Both the position numbers and the translations under genes were made by a program. Below are positions 32,613 through 41,706 of a stretch of 64,000 nucleotides of DNA, one piece after another. The notes beneath the pieces are model-generated. The model was not told the DNA's origin. It made no database searches and worked only from the letters and a program-made list of their open reading frames with translations. The DNA is from Fen-1258 sp947085815 (GTDB taxonomy: Bacteria > Bacteroidota > Ignavibacteria > Ignavibacteriales > Melioribacteraceae): positions 1 to 64,000 of the forward strand of contig CAMTXU010000010.1 of assembly GCA_947085815.1 (NCBI GenBank), read 5' to 3'. Every line of letters starts with the position of its first letter. The stretch's first letter is position 1.

Positions 32613-34328
32613 ATGGCACTTCTTAATTCACTTTTCGCAGGTGTATCTGGTTTACGCAACAATCAAGCTACAATGGACGTTATTGGCAACAATATTGCCA
32701 ATGTTAATACAATCGGCTTCAAAGGATCGCGTGTAACATTCAGTGATACTTTCAATCAATTTGTTAAAGCCGGTACAAATCCAACCGCAACAAGCGGGGG
32801 TACTAACAGCTTTCAAATTGGTCTTGGTATGAAGATCAATTCTATCGATAGAAATTGGAACCAGGGCACATTCGAAAGAACCGGTATTACAACAGACTTA
32901 GCTTTACAGGGACAAGGACTATTTGTTCTAAAAAGTAATGGTCAACAATTGTATTCGAGAGCCGGTGCATTTATTTTTGATGCAGATGGCAAATTAGTGA
33001 ATCCACAAAATGGTGCTGTTGTACAGGGTAAAGTAGCTAACGGTTTAGGTGAGATACCTGCCGGTACGACATTGCAGGATATTGTGATTGACAAGAATTT
33101 ACGCTTACCTGCGGTTAAAACAACCAAAGCAGTTTGGGGCGGCAATTTACAAAGTAGTTCTACAACAATTAGAACAGATACTGTTGAATTAGTTGGTAAC
33201 TTAAAACGTGAAAGTCCAGCAGTGGCAGTAACTTTCCCGGGCGCTGCATATAATGCTGCTGATCCAACCACATACAATGCAAGTAAAATTTATAATAAGG
33301 ACGGACAGGCATTTCAATTGAGAAATTGGTATACAGAGACAACGGCAGTTGCACCCGCAGTTGGTGCTTGGACATATAATTTCGCGATTTTTGCACTTGA
33401 TGAGAATGGCGACCCAACAGGTGCTGCAATCACTACCGATACAGAACTATTATCATTTGATGCAGCAACCGGCGCTTCGACCACAGCTCAAATTACAATA
33501 ACTGAGGATACTAATAAAATAGATTACAAACTTAATTTTTCCTCGCTAAACAACTTGATAGCAGATAACAATGTTATAACAAAAATTGATAAAGGAGAAA
33601 CACCTGAACCGGTATTAGGAGCAGTTACTATATTCGATTCATTGGGCAATTCACACACTTTATCATTAAAATTTGAGCACCTCGATAATAATAGATGGAG
33701 TTGGAAAGCAACAATTCCGGGCACCAGTGGTGATTTAGGATCAAACGCTTATGGGGAAGCAATATTTGATCCTAACGGTCAAATTCAGAGTTTGTGGCAG
33801 GCAGGCAACCAAGTTACATCAACTCCACCGATTCCTCAGATAACTTTTACACCGGCAAGCGGTGCTGAAGCTCAAATAATTGATCTCGATTTTGGTACAG
33901 GTACTGCAGGTGTTTCACAAACTAACTTAACATCACAAGTTGCTGCTTTATCACAAAACGGTTCTTCTTCAGCGGCACTGTCAAATCTTAATATCGATCA
34001 ATACGGAAATATAATTGGTATCTTCTCAAATGGTAATTCAAGAAAACTAGCGCAAATAATGGTTGCAACATTTAGAAACTTAAACGGTCTTGTTAGCGTC
34101 GGCGACAATATGTACAACGTAGCGGCAAATGCCGGTGCACCCCGACTTGATGTTCCCGGTGAAAATTCTGTTACAACAATTCAGTCCGGCGCCCTTGAGC
34201 AATCAAATGTTGATTTATCGGAAGAGTTCACAAGAATGATTGTATCACAAAGAGGATTCCAGGCAAACGCACGTGTAGTTACAACGGCAGATAGCTTACT
34301 CCAAGAGATTACAAATTTGATTAGATAA
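32613..34328 (+). CDS. flgE: Flagellar hook protein FlgE
   Basis: Hook subunit of 571 residues. N-terminal rod/hook helix SLFAGVSGLRNNQATMDVIGNNIANVNTIGFKG, the FlgE/FlgF/FlgG core (FERTGITTDLALQGQGLFVL), a large variable outer domain rich in Thr and Ala (about 170-430), and a C-terminal helix SNVDLSEEFTRMIVSQRGFQANARV. ACGGAGGT precedes the ATG. It is the last gene of the operon; a long hairpin follows. The outer domain is larger than in E. coli FlgE (402 residues). Confidence 0.96.
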   Translation: MALLNSLFAGVSGLRNNQATMDVIGNNIANVNTIGFKGSRVTFSDTFNQFVKAGTNPTATSGGTNSFQIGLGMKINSIDRNWNQGTFERTGITTDLALQGQGLFVLKSNGQQLYSRAGAFIFDADGKLVNPQNGAVVQGKVANGLGEIPAGTTLQDIVIDKNLRLPAVKTTKAVWGGNLQSSSTTIRTDTVELVGNLKRESPAVAVTFPGAAYNAADPTTYNASKIYNKDGQAFQLRNWYTETTAVAPAVGAWTYNFAIFALDENGDPTGAAITTDTELLSFDAATGASTTAQITITEDTNKIDYKLNFSSLNNLIADNNVITKIDKGETPEPVLGAVTIFDSLGNSHTLSLKFEHLDNNRWSWKATIPGTSGDLGSNAYGEAIFDPNGQIQSLWQAGNQVTSTPPIPQITFTPASGAEAQIIDLDFGTGTAGVSQTNLTSQVAALSQNGSSSAALSNLNIDQYGNIIGIFSNGNSRKLAQIMVATFRNLNGLVSVGDNMYNVAANAGAPRLDVPGENSVTTIQSGALEQSNVDLSEEFTRMIVSQRGFQANARVVTTADSLLQEITNLIR

Positions 34329-34358
34329 TCTTCTTTAGTTTTTTGAGCACCACACAAA

Positions 34359-34416
34359 ATGGGCTGAGGAAAAGGATAAAACAGAATAATTTTGAAAACC
34401 TTTCTCTTCAGCCCCA
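34359..34416. terminator. Long hairpin between convergent flgE and the opposite-strand operon
   Basis: ATGGGCTGAGGAAAAGG at 34359-34375 pairs with CCTTTCTCTTCAGCCCCAT at 34398-34416 with small bulges. The spacer lies between two converging operons (flgE rightward, the T9SS gene leftward), so it could stop both. Confidence 0.6.
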
Positions 34417-34608
34417 TTTCTATTCATTTCTACACTTTCGTCCATTAAAAAGTATATTCTCGGACACATGCCTAGTATTTGTTCACTCAGCATTGAGAAC
34501 ATTCATATGAGTTTTTTATTTAGCCCCTAGTTATATCTGTTCTTTTTTATAGCATTTGCACTCGAAGTCTTTTTTGAAATTAAATCGATTCCGAGAAGGT
34601 ATTTGTCG

Positions 34609-35922
34609 TCATTTAGTCAATAGCATCTTTTTTGTTTCAGAATATCCACCAGCTTGAAGTTTGTAAAAATAAACTCCGCTTGGTAGAGGCGAGGTATGCC
34701 TCGTCTCTACGTCAAATTTCACGTTGTATATTCCAGCTTGCTGATATTCGTTTACAAGCGTTGCTATTTCTCTTCCCAACACATCATATACTTTCAAGCT
34801 TACATTGCTTGTCGCTTCTACTTTGTAGCTTATTGTGGTTTCTGGATTGAACGGATTAGGGTAATTCTGCATGAGTGTAAAGTTAGGTATCGGGCTATCG
34901 CTATTAGCAACGCTCGTGGTGGAATTATTCTTAAGAATTGCCTGATAAATATCCTGTCTGCCATTTCTAAAATCTAACCAGATTAAATTAAGACCATCCA
35001 ACTGCGGAAAGTCCTGATGTTCACCCTGTACTATAATTGGATATTCTTGGTTTGTCGCAAGATCAAATCCATAAATGTCAGCTTGAGTAGTTCCATTGCG
35101 GTAATCCTGCCAAACAATCCAATTTCCATAAATAACAGGATGAGTTTTATAGGCATTGGATACACTTATGGCTCGTTCTGTTTTTGTTGTCAAGTCGTAC
35201 ATATAAATATCACCTACTCCATTACGATAATCCTCCCAAACAATTTTATCTTCCCATATATCCGGGAAAATTTGTGCGGCAGTATTTGAAGTAATTTGAA
35301 TCTCTTGATTTGTTGTAACATCGTGTAGATAAATATCAGCATTGGTTTTAATGGTCTGTGCATTACGGTAATCTTCCCACACTATGCGGTTTCCCCAAAC
35401 GGATGGAGACGTTTGATAAGCTGTATTAGTTGTAATTTGTTTTGTTTGTGCAGTTACGAAATCATAAAAATAGATGTCTGCGTTATTCTTATTTGTAGTT
35501 GGTGTGTTTCTATAATCTTGCCAAACAACTCTGTTTCCTTGAATATCCGGATAATTCTGGTAAGCGGCATCGCTGGTTAACCGTGTTGTTGTGCTTGTAG
35601 AAAGATTGCATACATAAACATCGGCTTGGGTTGTTGTTGGATAACCGACCCAAACAACTCTCTCGTCCGAGATTCGAATTTGCGGTTCCGTATAGCCAAT
35701 ATTTAACGAGGCGACTTGTTCCTGTGTTGTGCTAAGGTTGACTTGATAAAGCGAATATGTAGAATTCCGGTAATCAACAAATGCCATTGTATTTCCCGAC
35801 ACCGCGGGAATGGATGGAAATATTGGTAACGGATCGAGAACCTTTATTGACGTAGTAGCCGTTTGTCCAAGTAATTGAATTGAAAAAAAGAATGAGGCGA
35901 GAACGGTAATGAATTGTTTCAT
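34609..35922 (-). CDS. T9SS-secreted beta-propeller protein
   Basis: Surface or secreted protein of 437 residues. Signal peptide 1-20. Residues about 35-335 form repeats of about 45 residues with cores like VWQDYRN...ADIYxYDxxTxQ..QIT, a TolB-like propeller of six or seven blades. The last 88 residues are a type IX sorting domain (LMQNYPNPFNPETTISYKV ... YSETKKMLLTK). An extra VETRHTSP-like stretch before LPSGVYFYKL is encoded by a 28-base palindrome (34683-34710). It is the last gene of the leftward polysaccharide operon, 11 bases after the GH26 gene. It may bind the polymer or cells; that is inference. Confidence 0.88.
   Translation of the reverse strand: MKQFITVLASFFFSIQLLGQTATTSIKVLDPLPIFPSIPAVSGNTMAFVDYRNSTYSLYQVNLSTTQEQVASLNIGYTEPQIRISDERVVWVGYPTTTQADVYVCNLSTSTTTRLTSDAAYQNYPDIQGNRVVWQDYRNTPTTNKNNADIYFYDFVTAQTKQITTNTAYQTSPSVWGNRIVWEDYRNAQTIKTNADIYLHDVTTNQEIQITSNTAAQIFPDIWEDKIVWEDYRNGVGDIYMYDLTTKTERAISVSNAYKTHPVIYGNWIVWQDYRNGTTQADIYGFDLATNQEYPIIVQGEHQDFPQLDGLNLIWLDFRNGRQDIYQAILKNNSTTSVANSDSPIPNFTLMQNYPNPFNPETTISYKVEATSNVSLKVYDVLGREIATLVNEYQQAGIYNVKFDVETRHTSPLPSGVYFYKLQAGGYSETKKMLLTK
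34683..34710. repeat. 28-base palindrome inside the T9SS sorting domain
   Basis: GTAGAGGCGAGG, loop TATG, CCTCGTCTCTAC: 12-base arms with one mismatch. This resembles the GTAGAGACGAGG-type dispersed palindromes seen in some bacterial genomes. It lies in frame within the coding region and extends a loop of the sorting domain. Confidence 0.75.
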
Positions 35923-35933
35923 TTAAAATCCTT

Positions 35934-36977
35934 CTATTGATGGAAGAGTCCAAATTGAATTTGTTCGCGTAATAATTTTATAATGTCTGAATTGTTATCT
36001 ATCGTCCAGTCGATGGCAGAACCCGCAAGAGTGAAGTCGGCTGGATTGTTAAAAAATACTATCGCTTTGGTTTCCGAATACGATTTCGGAAGTATTCTAA
36101 ATGCGTCTGCATACCATTGCGTTTGATTTCCTCCAAGCGGAGAACAACCAATTTCTGCAATCATAATCGGTTTTTCATATCGTAGAGCGCTACGGTAAAT
36201 CGGTTCATAAATAAATTCGAAGGAATGCCAAACACCTTCACTGTAACTTCCATAGTTGAAAACGCCGGTGCCAATCCAATCAACATATTCTCCACCGGGA
36301 TAAAATTCATCCGGCATTGTACCTTTTGGCGACCAAACAAAGATCACATTCTTTGCCCCTTCCTCTCTAAAAATTTTATGCACATGCCGCCAAGCATCAA
36401 CAAAATCTTTCGGCAAGTTTCCTGCAGCATCAGACCATGGATACTGTATGTTATTCATTTCGTGTGCAAACCGTAAAAAGAATGGCTTTCCATATACAAC
36501 AGCTTCTCTTGCCCACTCACGTACATAGTTATCATACTCTCCGCGGGCAATCGTACGAAGATCTGTTTTGGTGTTCCCAACTCCGGTCTTTTTATTTTTC
36601 TTGAATTCACTTAACCATGGTTCCCAAGTAATCATGGCAATAGCTCCGTGCCGGTCTGTTTCCCGCATCATATCAATTGGAAAGGCATCTTCATCCCGCT
36701 CTCCCCAAGTCTGATAAAATGAAAGGATATTAAATTTTTTGTTTAACGATTGCTCTAACGAGTCCAACCGGTAAAGTGAATAGGGAACTTCGGGTTTATA
36801 GATGCCGAGAAATATTCCCGCTTCTTTTGATTGAAGCCCGGTGTTCAATGCCAACTTTCCCATCTCAACACGCAAATACGAAAGAGTGTAAGTGAACGCA
36901 TTATCGAATTGCGGAATGAGAAGAAAGAGAAGAACGATATAAATTATTGGAAAACTCCGGCTAAAAAATTTCTTCAT
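35934..36977 (-). CDS. Glycoside hydrolase family 26-like enzyme
   Basis: Exported beta-glycanase of 347 residues. A single hydrophobic segment (about 10-24) can act as signal or anchor. The (beta/alpha)8 domain has GIYKPE near 58-63, FLRFAHEMNNIQYPW with the acid/base Glu173, VFVWSPKG, VDWIGTGVFNYG, and PIMIAEIGCSP with the nucleophile Glu275, the clan A layout of GH26 (mannanases and related). I chose ATG 36977, right behind the upstream stop and with GGAAGAGG before it; a longer start overlaps the GT2 gene. Such hydrolases commonly trim or release the polymer in synthase-dependent exopolysaccharide loci. Substrate unknown. Confidence 0.88.
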   Translation of the reverse strand: MKKFFSRSFPIIYIVLLFLLIPQFDNAFTYTLSYLRVEMGKLALNTGLQSKEAGIFLGIYKPEVPYSLYRLDSLEQSLNKKFNILSFYQTWGERDEDAFPIDMMRETDRHGAIAMITWEPWLSEFKKNKKTGVGNTKTDLRTIARGEYDNYVREWAREAVVYGKPFFLRFAHEMNNIQYPWSDAAGNLPKDFVDAWRHVHKIFREEGAKNVIFVWSPKGTMPDEFYPGGEYVDWIGTGVFNYGSYSEGVWHSFEFIYEPIYRSALRYEKPIMIAEIGCSPLGGNQTQWYADAFRILPKSYSETKAIVFFNNPADFTLAGSAIDWTIDNNSDIIKLLREQIQFGLFHQ

Positions 36978-36978
36978 G

Positions 36979-38490
36979 TTAGTCCTCTTCCTTCGTAAAA
37001 AAACCGGTGAAAGCAGAGCCAATTGTTGGCAGCATTAGAAGTGTATTTAATGAAGCGAATACAACCATCAATTTAGTGCCGTCGTAATTACTAAGCGGTG
37101 AATTTAGACCATAGACAATTGCAGCCATCGATAAAACCGCAATAGAAATGTGTGGAAGAACAAGTCCGGTAAAAACTTTTCGCTCCCGTTTTTTTGCAGT
37201 TGGTAAATACGGAACTTTTACACCAAACATCGAAAATATCAAAGCAAGAAGATAAATAGGCCACGTACCAACTTTTAACAACATTCCTCGCCATTGTAAT
37301 CCGCGTTCACTCGGATGGCGCATCCATCGTTGAGCAAAGAGATGAATGAAAAGGAACAACGCAACAAATGGTATTAGATGAATCACATAACCGCGGAATG
37401 GCATTTCAACTGCCCAAACTCCAAAGAAAAGAAAAATGATTGGTAAGATTAAATTGATTGCAAGCGCTACTCCTACAAAATAATAAGTACTGCTCATAAG
37501 GTAACTGAGTTTTTGCCATCCCTTCAAACTAAAAATTGCTTTAGGAATCATTTCGAAAAAGACTTGAAACATTCCTGTAGCCCACTTGAGCTGTTGTGAG
37601 AAAAATGCGTTGATATCTTCCGGCACCAAACCGCGAGCAACAATTTCGGGTACGTACACAGACTTCCACCCTTTTGCGTGAAGCCGAAGTGAAGTAACAA
37701 AATCTTCTACCAAATGAACCGCATGACCGCCGATTGATTCTAATGCCTTTCTGCGAAATGTACAGTTAGCACCTATTACAAGCGCCGCATCGTACCCGTT
37801 CATTCCCATCAAGATTGGACCGTAAAATCCGTAAGTCTGTTCTGCTGCTGCACGTGCAATAAAGGAAGTTTTTTGATTATGATATGCCTGCACCACCTGA
37901 ACGAATCCAACTTCTGAATTCTTAAAATGACCTAAAACAGGGTTAAGAAACTGTGGTTCGGCAATATGGTCGGGATCAATAACCAGAACAATCTCGCCGC
38001 TGGTTTTGGAGAGTGCATAATTAACTTTTCCGGCTTTCGCACCGGGAACACCAGAGCAGTCAATTCGTGTTATTCCTATATGCTCAGCAAGTAATTTTAA
38101 TTCCGGATCGCCGCTTCCATCGAGTAAATAGGTTCGATGAGGATATTCAATTGCAGCAAGAGCGGGTAGTGATTTCTCAAACATCTCGAGTGGTTCACCC
38201 GGCGCTGCCGTAGTAAAGATATCTACTGTCAATCCGTCATGGGGTATTTCCGGTTTTGAAATTTTCATATTGAGGAGATAGAACCAGTAAATAACCGATT
38301 CGTACATCAACCAGAATGTTGTGATTGAAAGAGGAATAAAAAAGATGAGATGCGTTGTGTGTTCGGGGCTAAACCACCAGTTTGCAAAATAGAGAATTGA
38401 TTCAAACCCGATTGTAATGAAAACCCAAAGCATTATTCGTTCCATCAACGAGATTCTGTTGGTTGTGATATTTTGGAAAAAATTGGACAT
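36979..38490 (-). CDS. Family 2 glycosyltransferase, cellulose-synthase-like
   Basis: Inner-membrane processive synthase of 503 residues. Two N-terminal membrane helices (about 18-37, 46-73), a cytosolic GT-A domain with LLDGSGD (123-129), the DxD-type DPDH (172-175), VEDF (261-264, the TED-like catalytic base) and QQLKW (299-303, the QxxRW-like motif), then about five membrane helices (from about 325). This is the layout of BcsA/PgaC/HasA-type enzymes that polymerise and export one glycan. PilZ domain absent. It is flanked by a small membrane protein and the GH26 gene, a typical synthase locus. The polymer cannot be told from sequence. Confidence 0.92.
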   Translation of the reverse strand: MSNFFQNITTNRISLMERIMLWVFITIGFESILYFANWWFSPEHTTHLIFFIPLSITTFWLMYESVIYWFYLLNMKISKPEIPHDGLTVDIFTTAAPGEPLEMFEKSLPALAAIEYPHRTYLLDGSGDPELKLLAEHIGITRIDCSGVPGAKAGKVNYALSKTSGEIVLVIDPDHIAEPQFLNPVLGHFKNSEVGFVQVVQAYHNQKTSFIARAAAEQTYGFYGPILMGMNGYDAALVIGANCTFRRKALESIGGHAVHLVEDFVTSLRLHAKGWKSVYVPEIVARGLVPEDINAFFSQQLKWATGMFQVFFEMIPKAIFSLKGWQKLSYLMSSTYYFVGVALAINLILPIIFLFFGVWAVEMPFRGYVIHLIPFVALFLFIHLFAQRWMRHPSERGLQWRGMLLKVGTWPIYLLALIFSMFGVKVPYLPTAKKRERKVFTGLVLPHISIAVLSMAAIVYGLNSPLSNYDGTKLMVVFASLNTLLMLPTIGSAFTGFFTKEED

Positions 38491-38493
38491 TAA

Positions 38494-38790
38494 TTATTTC
38501 ACTTGCCCGGTGCGATAGTTAATTACTTTTTTTTGATTCCATGCTTTTCCATCCCACCACACTTGATAAACATCGCCGCTTGCTTCGAAGACAGTATAAA
38601 TGTAATACCAGCTTCCATCAGGGAATTGGTGATGGTATCCTACTGCTGCCGTTGAATTGCGTGCTAATAAATCCGCAGAAGAATTACCGGGAGAAAAACG
38701 CAGCCAAACATCTACCAATAGTATAACAGCTACGATTATAAGTACAATAGTTTGTACATTTTTTCCAAGTCGATAAGTATCAGAATTCAT
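38494..38790 (-). CDS. Small single-pass membrane protein of the synthase locus
   Basis: A 98-residue protein with a membrane helix at about 13-30 and a small outer domain rich in Trp and Tyr (GSWYYIYTVFEASGDVYQVW, WDGKAWNQKKV). It lies three bases upstream of the GT2 gene and 23 after the TPR gene. I do not recognise the family. The position fits a synthase accessory subunit (compare BcsB, PgaD or Alg44 in role only). The aromatic outer domain could contact glycan; inference. Confidence 0.75.
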   Translation of the reverse strand: MNSDTYRLGKNVQTIVLIIVAVILLVDVWLRFSPGNSSADLLARNSTAAVGYHHQFPDGSWYYIYTVFEASGDVYQVWWDGKAWNQKKVINYRTGQVK

Positions 38791-38813
38791 AAAGACTCCT
38801 TTCTTTGAAAAAG

Positions 38814-39641
38814 TTACTTAACCCACATGAGTTGCAAAAGTTTTGCCTTTGCAGCTTTATGTTCGGGTTGAATTTGAAGAATTTGTTCATAGTATTTTTT
38901 TGCTGTAGGATATTTACTCATCCATTCATTCACTTCGCCTAAACCGAAAAGAGCATCTACATTTTTCTTATTAAGCTGAAGCGCTTTTTCGTAGCTCGTA
39001 ACAGATTTCTCAAGCTCTCCTTGCCAGCTTAGTATTTGCGCAATGAATACTGTTGCGCTACTTTTTTCTTTCCCGCTGTTAGAATTAGCAATTGCTTTCT
39101 GATATGTTTCAATAGAAGCATCAAATTTTTTCTGCCAGCTTAGCGTTTGACCTAAACCAATGTATGCATCGTAATTGGATGGATCGTTCTTGAGAATCAC
39201 TTGATATTCTGAAATCGCATTATCATATTCTTTGTTCCAGGCAAGTGTTCGTGCGTAGGTAAGCCGGGCATCAATCTCGTTAAATCCTTTTGAAAAAATT
39301 GTTCGATACAACTCGATTGCATCATCAAAATCTTTATTCCAACTCATCGCCTCTGCAATTGCTGCTTTTATGGAAAGATCATTTGGAGATAGTTTTTCTG
39401 CTTGGCGTAGAGATCGTAATGCGGCTGACATATTCCATAACTTTATATGAGCGATACCAATTTTTTTCTGTGTTTCTGCACTTGCCGGGAGCTTTCCATA
39501 TTCTCTAAGGGCTTCTTTGTAGTTTTCTTCAGCAAAATATTTTTCCGCTTTTGTTTTTATCGAGTCGGGCGATTGCGCTATCGATCTACTTGAAACAAAA
39601 AACATTATTAGCATTGATACCCAAAGAATTTTTTGTTTCAT
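38814..39641 (-). CDS. Exported TPR protein
   Basis: Periplasmic solenoid of 275 residues. Signal peptide about 1-22 (VSSRSIAQS). At least six tetratricopeptide repeats follow, with patterns like AEKYFAEENYKEALREYGKL, YDAYIGLGQTLSWQKKFDAS and VDALFGLGEVNEWMSKYPTA. ATG 39641 overlaps the previous stop as ATGA and gives a clean signal peptide; a longer start adds 27 foreign residues. TPR scaffolds bridge synthase and outer-membrane pore in alginate (AlgK), PNAG (PgaA) and cellulose (BcsC) export; I infer the same here with the barrel at 42556-43641. Confidence 0.88.
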   Translation of the reverse strand: MKQKILWVSMLIMFFVSSRSIAQSPDSIKTKAEKYFAEENYKEALREYGKLPASAETQKKIGIAHIKLWNMSAALRSLRQAEKLSPNDLSIKAAIAEAMSWNKDFDDAIELYRTIFSKGFNEIDARLTYARTLAWNKEYDNAISEYQVILKNDPSNYDAYIGLGQTLSWQKKFDASIETYQKAIANSNSGKEKSSATVFIAQILSWQGELEKSVTSYEKALQLNKKNVDALFGLGEVNEWMSKYPTAKKYYEQILQIQPEHKAAKAKLLQLMWVK

Positions 39642-40612
39642 AAGAGGTTCCTTTCCTTTTGTGTGCGGTACCATGAAATTGTTTTCATCAATCCATCTTT
39701 GAATGAAATGTTGGGCTGCCATCCTAACAACTTTTTCGCTTTATCATTGCTTCCATAAAGACGCCATACTTCATTTTCCCTGTATGGACGAGAACCAATT
39801 AGAAGTTTCATCTTAGAATTCATCAAACGGTGAACAAGTTCCGCTACTTCGCGTATTGATCTCTCAGTTCCGCTGCACACGTTAATAATCTCTCCAACCG
39901 CATCTGGCGAAGTTGCCGCTAACAAAAGACTCTCGATAAGATCATCAACGTAAAGGAAGTCCCGTGTTTGCTCTCCTTTTGTCATTTCAAAATCTTTTCC
40001 TTCAATTCCATATTTAATGAGTTCCGGAATCATCATCTTTGGTGATTGACCTGGTCCGTAAATAATGAATGGACGAAGAATCACTACCGGAAGTTGAAAG
40101 AGTTCATAATAGAGAAGAGCAAATTGTGTTGCCGCCGCCTTTGATGCCGAGTATGGAGAAACTGGTTTCATTGGCTGATCTTCTGTAAACGGAATATTTT
40201 TCCCGCTGCCGTACTCTTCGCTTGTGCCCATCAAAACAATTCTTTCTAATTGCGTGCAATAGGTTCCAAGTGAACTTAAAAGATTATGAGTTCCAAGTAC
40301 GTTGGTAGCTATTGCACGTTCTGCAAATTCGTAACTGCGTTCTGCGCCAAGAAGAGCGCCAAGGTGAAAAACAATTTGCGGTTGAACTTCTTTCACAAGC
40401 ATTTGGACAGCGTTGAGATCCGATAAGTCAATATCTCTCCACTCAACTCCTTGTTCAATGTCGGATTTAGCATCGCCGAAGCTGGTTGCCGTTACTGAAC
40501 ATCGTAAATCTTGAAGATGATGAAGTAGGTGTCCTCCTACAAACCCGGTTCCACCTGTAACAAGAGTATGCTTGCCGGCGAATTTATTTTTAAGAGTTTC
40601 TATTCCGCCCAC
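39638..40612 (-). CDS. NAD-dependent epimerase/dehydratase (SDR), nucleotide-sugar
   Basis: Cytosolic extended short-chain dehydrogenase of 324 residues. Cofactor loop TGGTGFVGGHL near 18-28, the triad with MGTSEEYG and YSASKAAAT (Tyr-x3-Lys), RPFIIYGPG, and the substrate part RDFLYVDDLIE. It starts with GTG 40612, overlapping the rfbG stop, so it probably acts on the CDP-4-keto-6-deoxyglucose that RfbG makes (4-reductase or epimerase). No 3-dehydratase (rfbH) is present, so a CDP-6-deoxyhexose, not a 3,6-dideoxy sugar, is the likely product. Exact activity unresolved. Confidence 0.85.
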   Translation of the reverse strand: MGGIETLKNKFAGKHTLVTGGTGFVGGHLLHHLQDLRCSVTATSFGDAKSDIEQGVEWRDIDLSDLNAVQMLVKEVQPQIVFHLGALLGAERSYEFAERAIATNVLGTHNLLSSLGTYCTQLERIVLMGTSEEYGSGKNIPFTEDQPMKPVSPYSASKAAATQFALLYYELFQLPVVILRPFIIYGPGQSPKMMIPELIKYGIEGKDFEMTKGEQTRDFLYVDDLIESLLLAATSPDAVGEIINVCSGTERSIREVAELVHRLMNSKMKLLIGSRPYRENEVWRLYGSNDKAKKLLGWQPNISFKDGLMKTISWYRTQKERNLL

Positions 40613-41706
40613 AATTGTCCCCGGCTTTTTGCAAGTTCTGTATATTCACGAATCTGGTGTGCGGAAAATTGATACATATTCGTTTCTGGATAGTCATAAA
40701 AATATTTATACCATTTTGTAGTCATTCGTAATGTTTCTTCGAATGTAAGGACTGCTGACCAAGGAAGCATTGCGTGCGCTTTGTCGCATGTCAGACGAAG
40801 CCAGCCAGCTTCATGCAACTTTGGATCGTTTTTATCGGAAATATCAGACCATTCACCAGAACCCCACTGGCTAATAATTTCTTTTACTAAATCACTTACA
40901 CAACGAGCAGCTGAATCTGCAGGACCAAAGTTCCATCCGCCGGAAGATTGTTTTGGGCTTTCGTTAAGCCGTGCAGCAAGCCAGAGGTAGCCGCTAAGCG
41001 GTTCTAAAACAAATTGCCACGGTCGTGTAGCAAATGGGTTGCGGACTTCTATTGAACGATTTTCATTTAGCGCTCTCATAGAATCTGGAACAATCCGCTG
41101 GTTTCCCCAGTCACCGCCGCCGATAACATTTCCTGCTCTTACTGTAACAGCGCCAAGCGAATCCTGATGTTGAAAAAAAGATTTTTGATATCCGCGAAAA
41201 ACTATTTCTGCCGCCCCTTTAGAGGCACTGTACGGATCATCTCCGCCCATTGGATCGTTTTCTTTGTATCCCCAAACTTGTTCGCGGTTCTCGTAACATT
41301 TATCGCTTGTTATCACTATAACCGAACGAATTCCCGGCAAAGTGCGGACAATTTCAAGCACGTTTACAGTTCCACTAACATTTGTATCAAACGTTAGTTT
41401 TGGTTCATCGTATGATGGGCGAACCAGAGCCTGCGCTGCAAGGTGGAAAACAATTTCGGGTTTAAAGTCGGTAAAAACTTTTCGCATATTTTCATAATCT
41501 ATGATATCGCCATGAACATGTTGAATCTTTGAACTAATTTTTGCAGCCTCAAAAAGGTTGGGAGTAGATGGGGGATCGAGTGAATACCCGAGCACATTTG
41601 CACCAAGTTCTTTAAGCCAGAGTGCGAGCCACCCGCCTTTGAAACCGGTATGACCTGTAATGAGAACTCGTTTGTTTTTATAGTAACCTTTGAATGTCTC
41701 TTCCAT
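40600..41706 (-). CDS. rfbG: CDP-glucose 4,6-dehydratase
   Basis: Converts CDP-glucose to CDP-4-keto-6-deoxyglucose. 368 residues with TGHTGFKGGWLALWLKELG at the NAD site, AQALVRPSYDEP, TSDKCYEN, YSASKGAAE (Tyr-x3-Lys), and RAGNVIGGGDW, all typical of this enzyme (in contrast to the dTDP or GDP enzymes). ATG 41706 shares its A with the rfbF stop (TAATG); the 14-residue longer start is inside rfbF and was not used. Length typical (about 360). Confidence 0.93.
   Translation of the reverse strand: MEETFKGYYKNKRVLITGHTGFKGGWLALWLKELGANVLGYSLDPPSTPNLFEAAKISSKIQHVHGDIIDYENMRKVFTDFKPEIVFHLAAQALVRPSYDEPKLTFDTNVSGTVNVLEIVRTLPGIRSVIVITSDKCYENREQVWGYKENDPMGGDDPYSASKGAAEIVFRGYQKSFFQHQDSLGAVTVRAGNVIGGGDWGNQRIVPDSMRALNENRSIEVRNPFATRPWQFVLEPLSGYLWLAARLNESPKQSSGGWNFGPADSAARCVSDLVKEIISQWGSGEWSDISDKNDPKLHEAGWLRLTCDKAHAMLPWSAVLTFEETLRMTTKWYKYFYDYPETNMYQFSAHQIREYTELAKSRGQLWAE

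Noticed and set aside
36979..37022. Longer start of the GH26 gene
   Set aside because: Would overlap the GT2 gene by 44 bases and add a non-signal N-terminus; ATG 36977 has a ribosome site and gives a signal-like segment.
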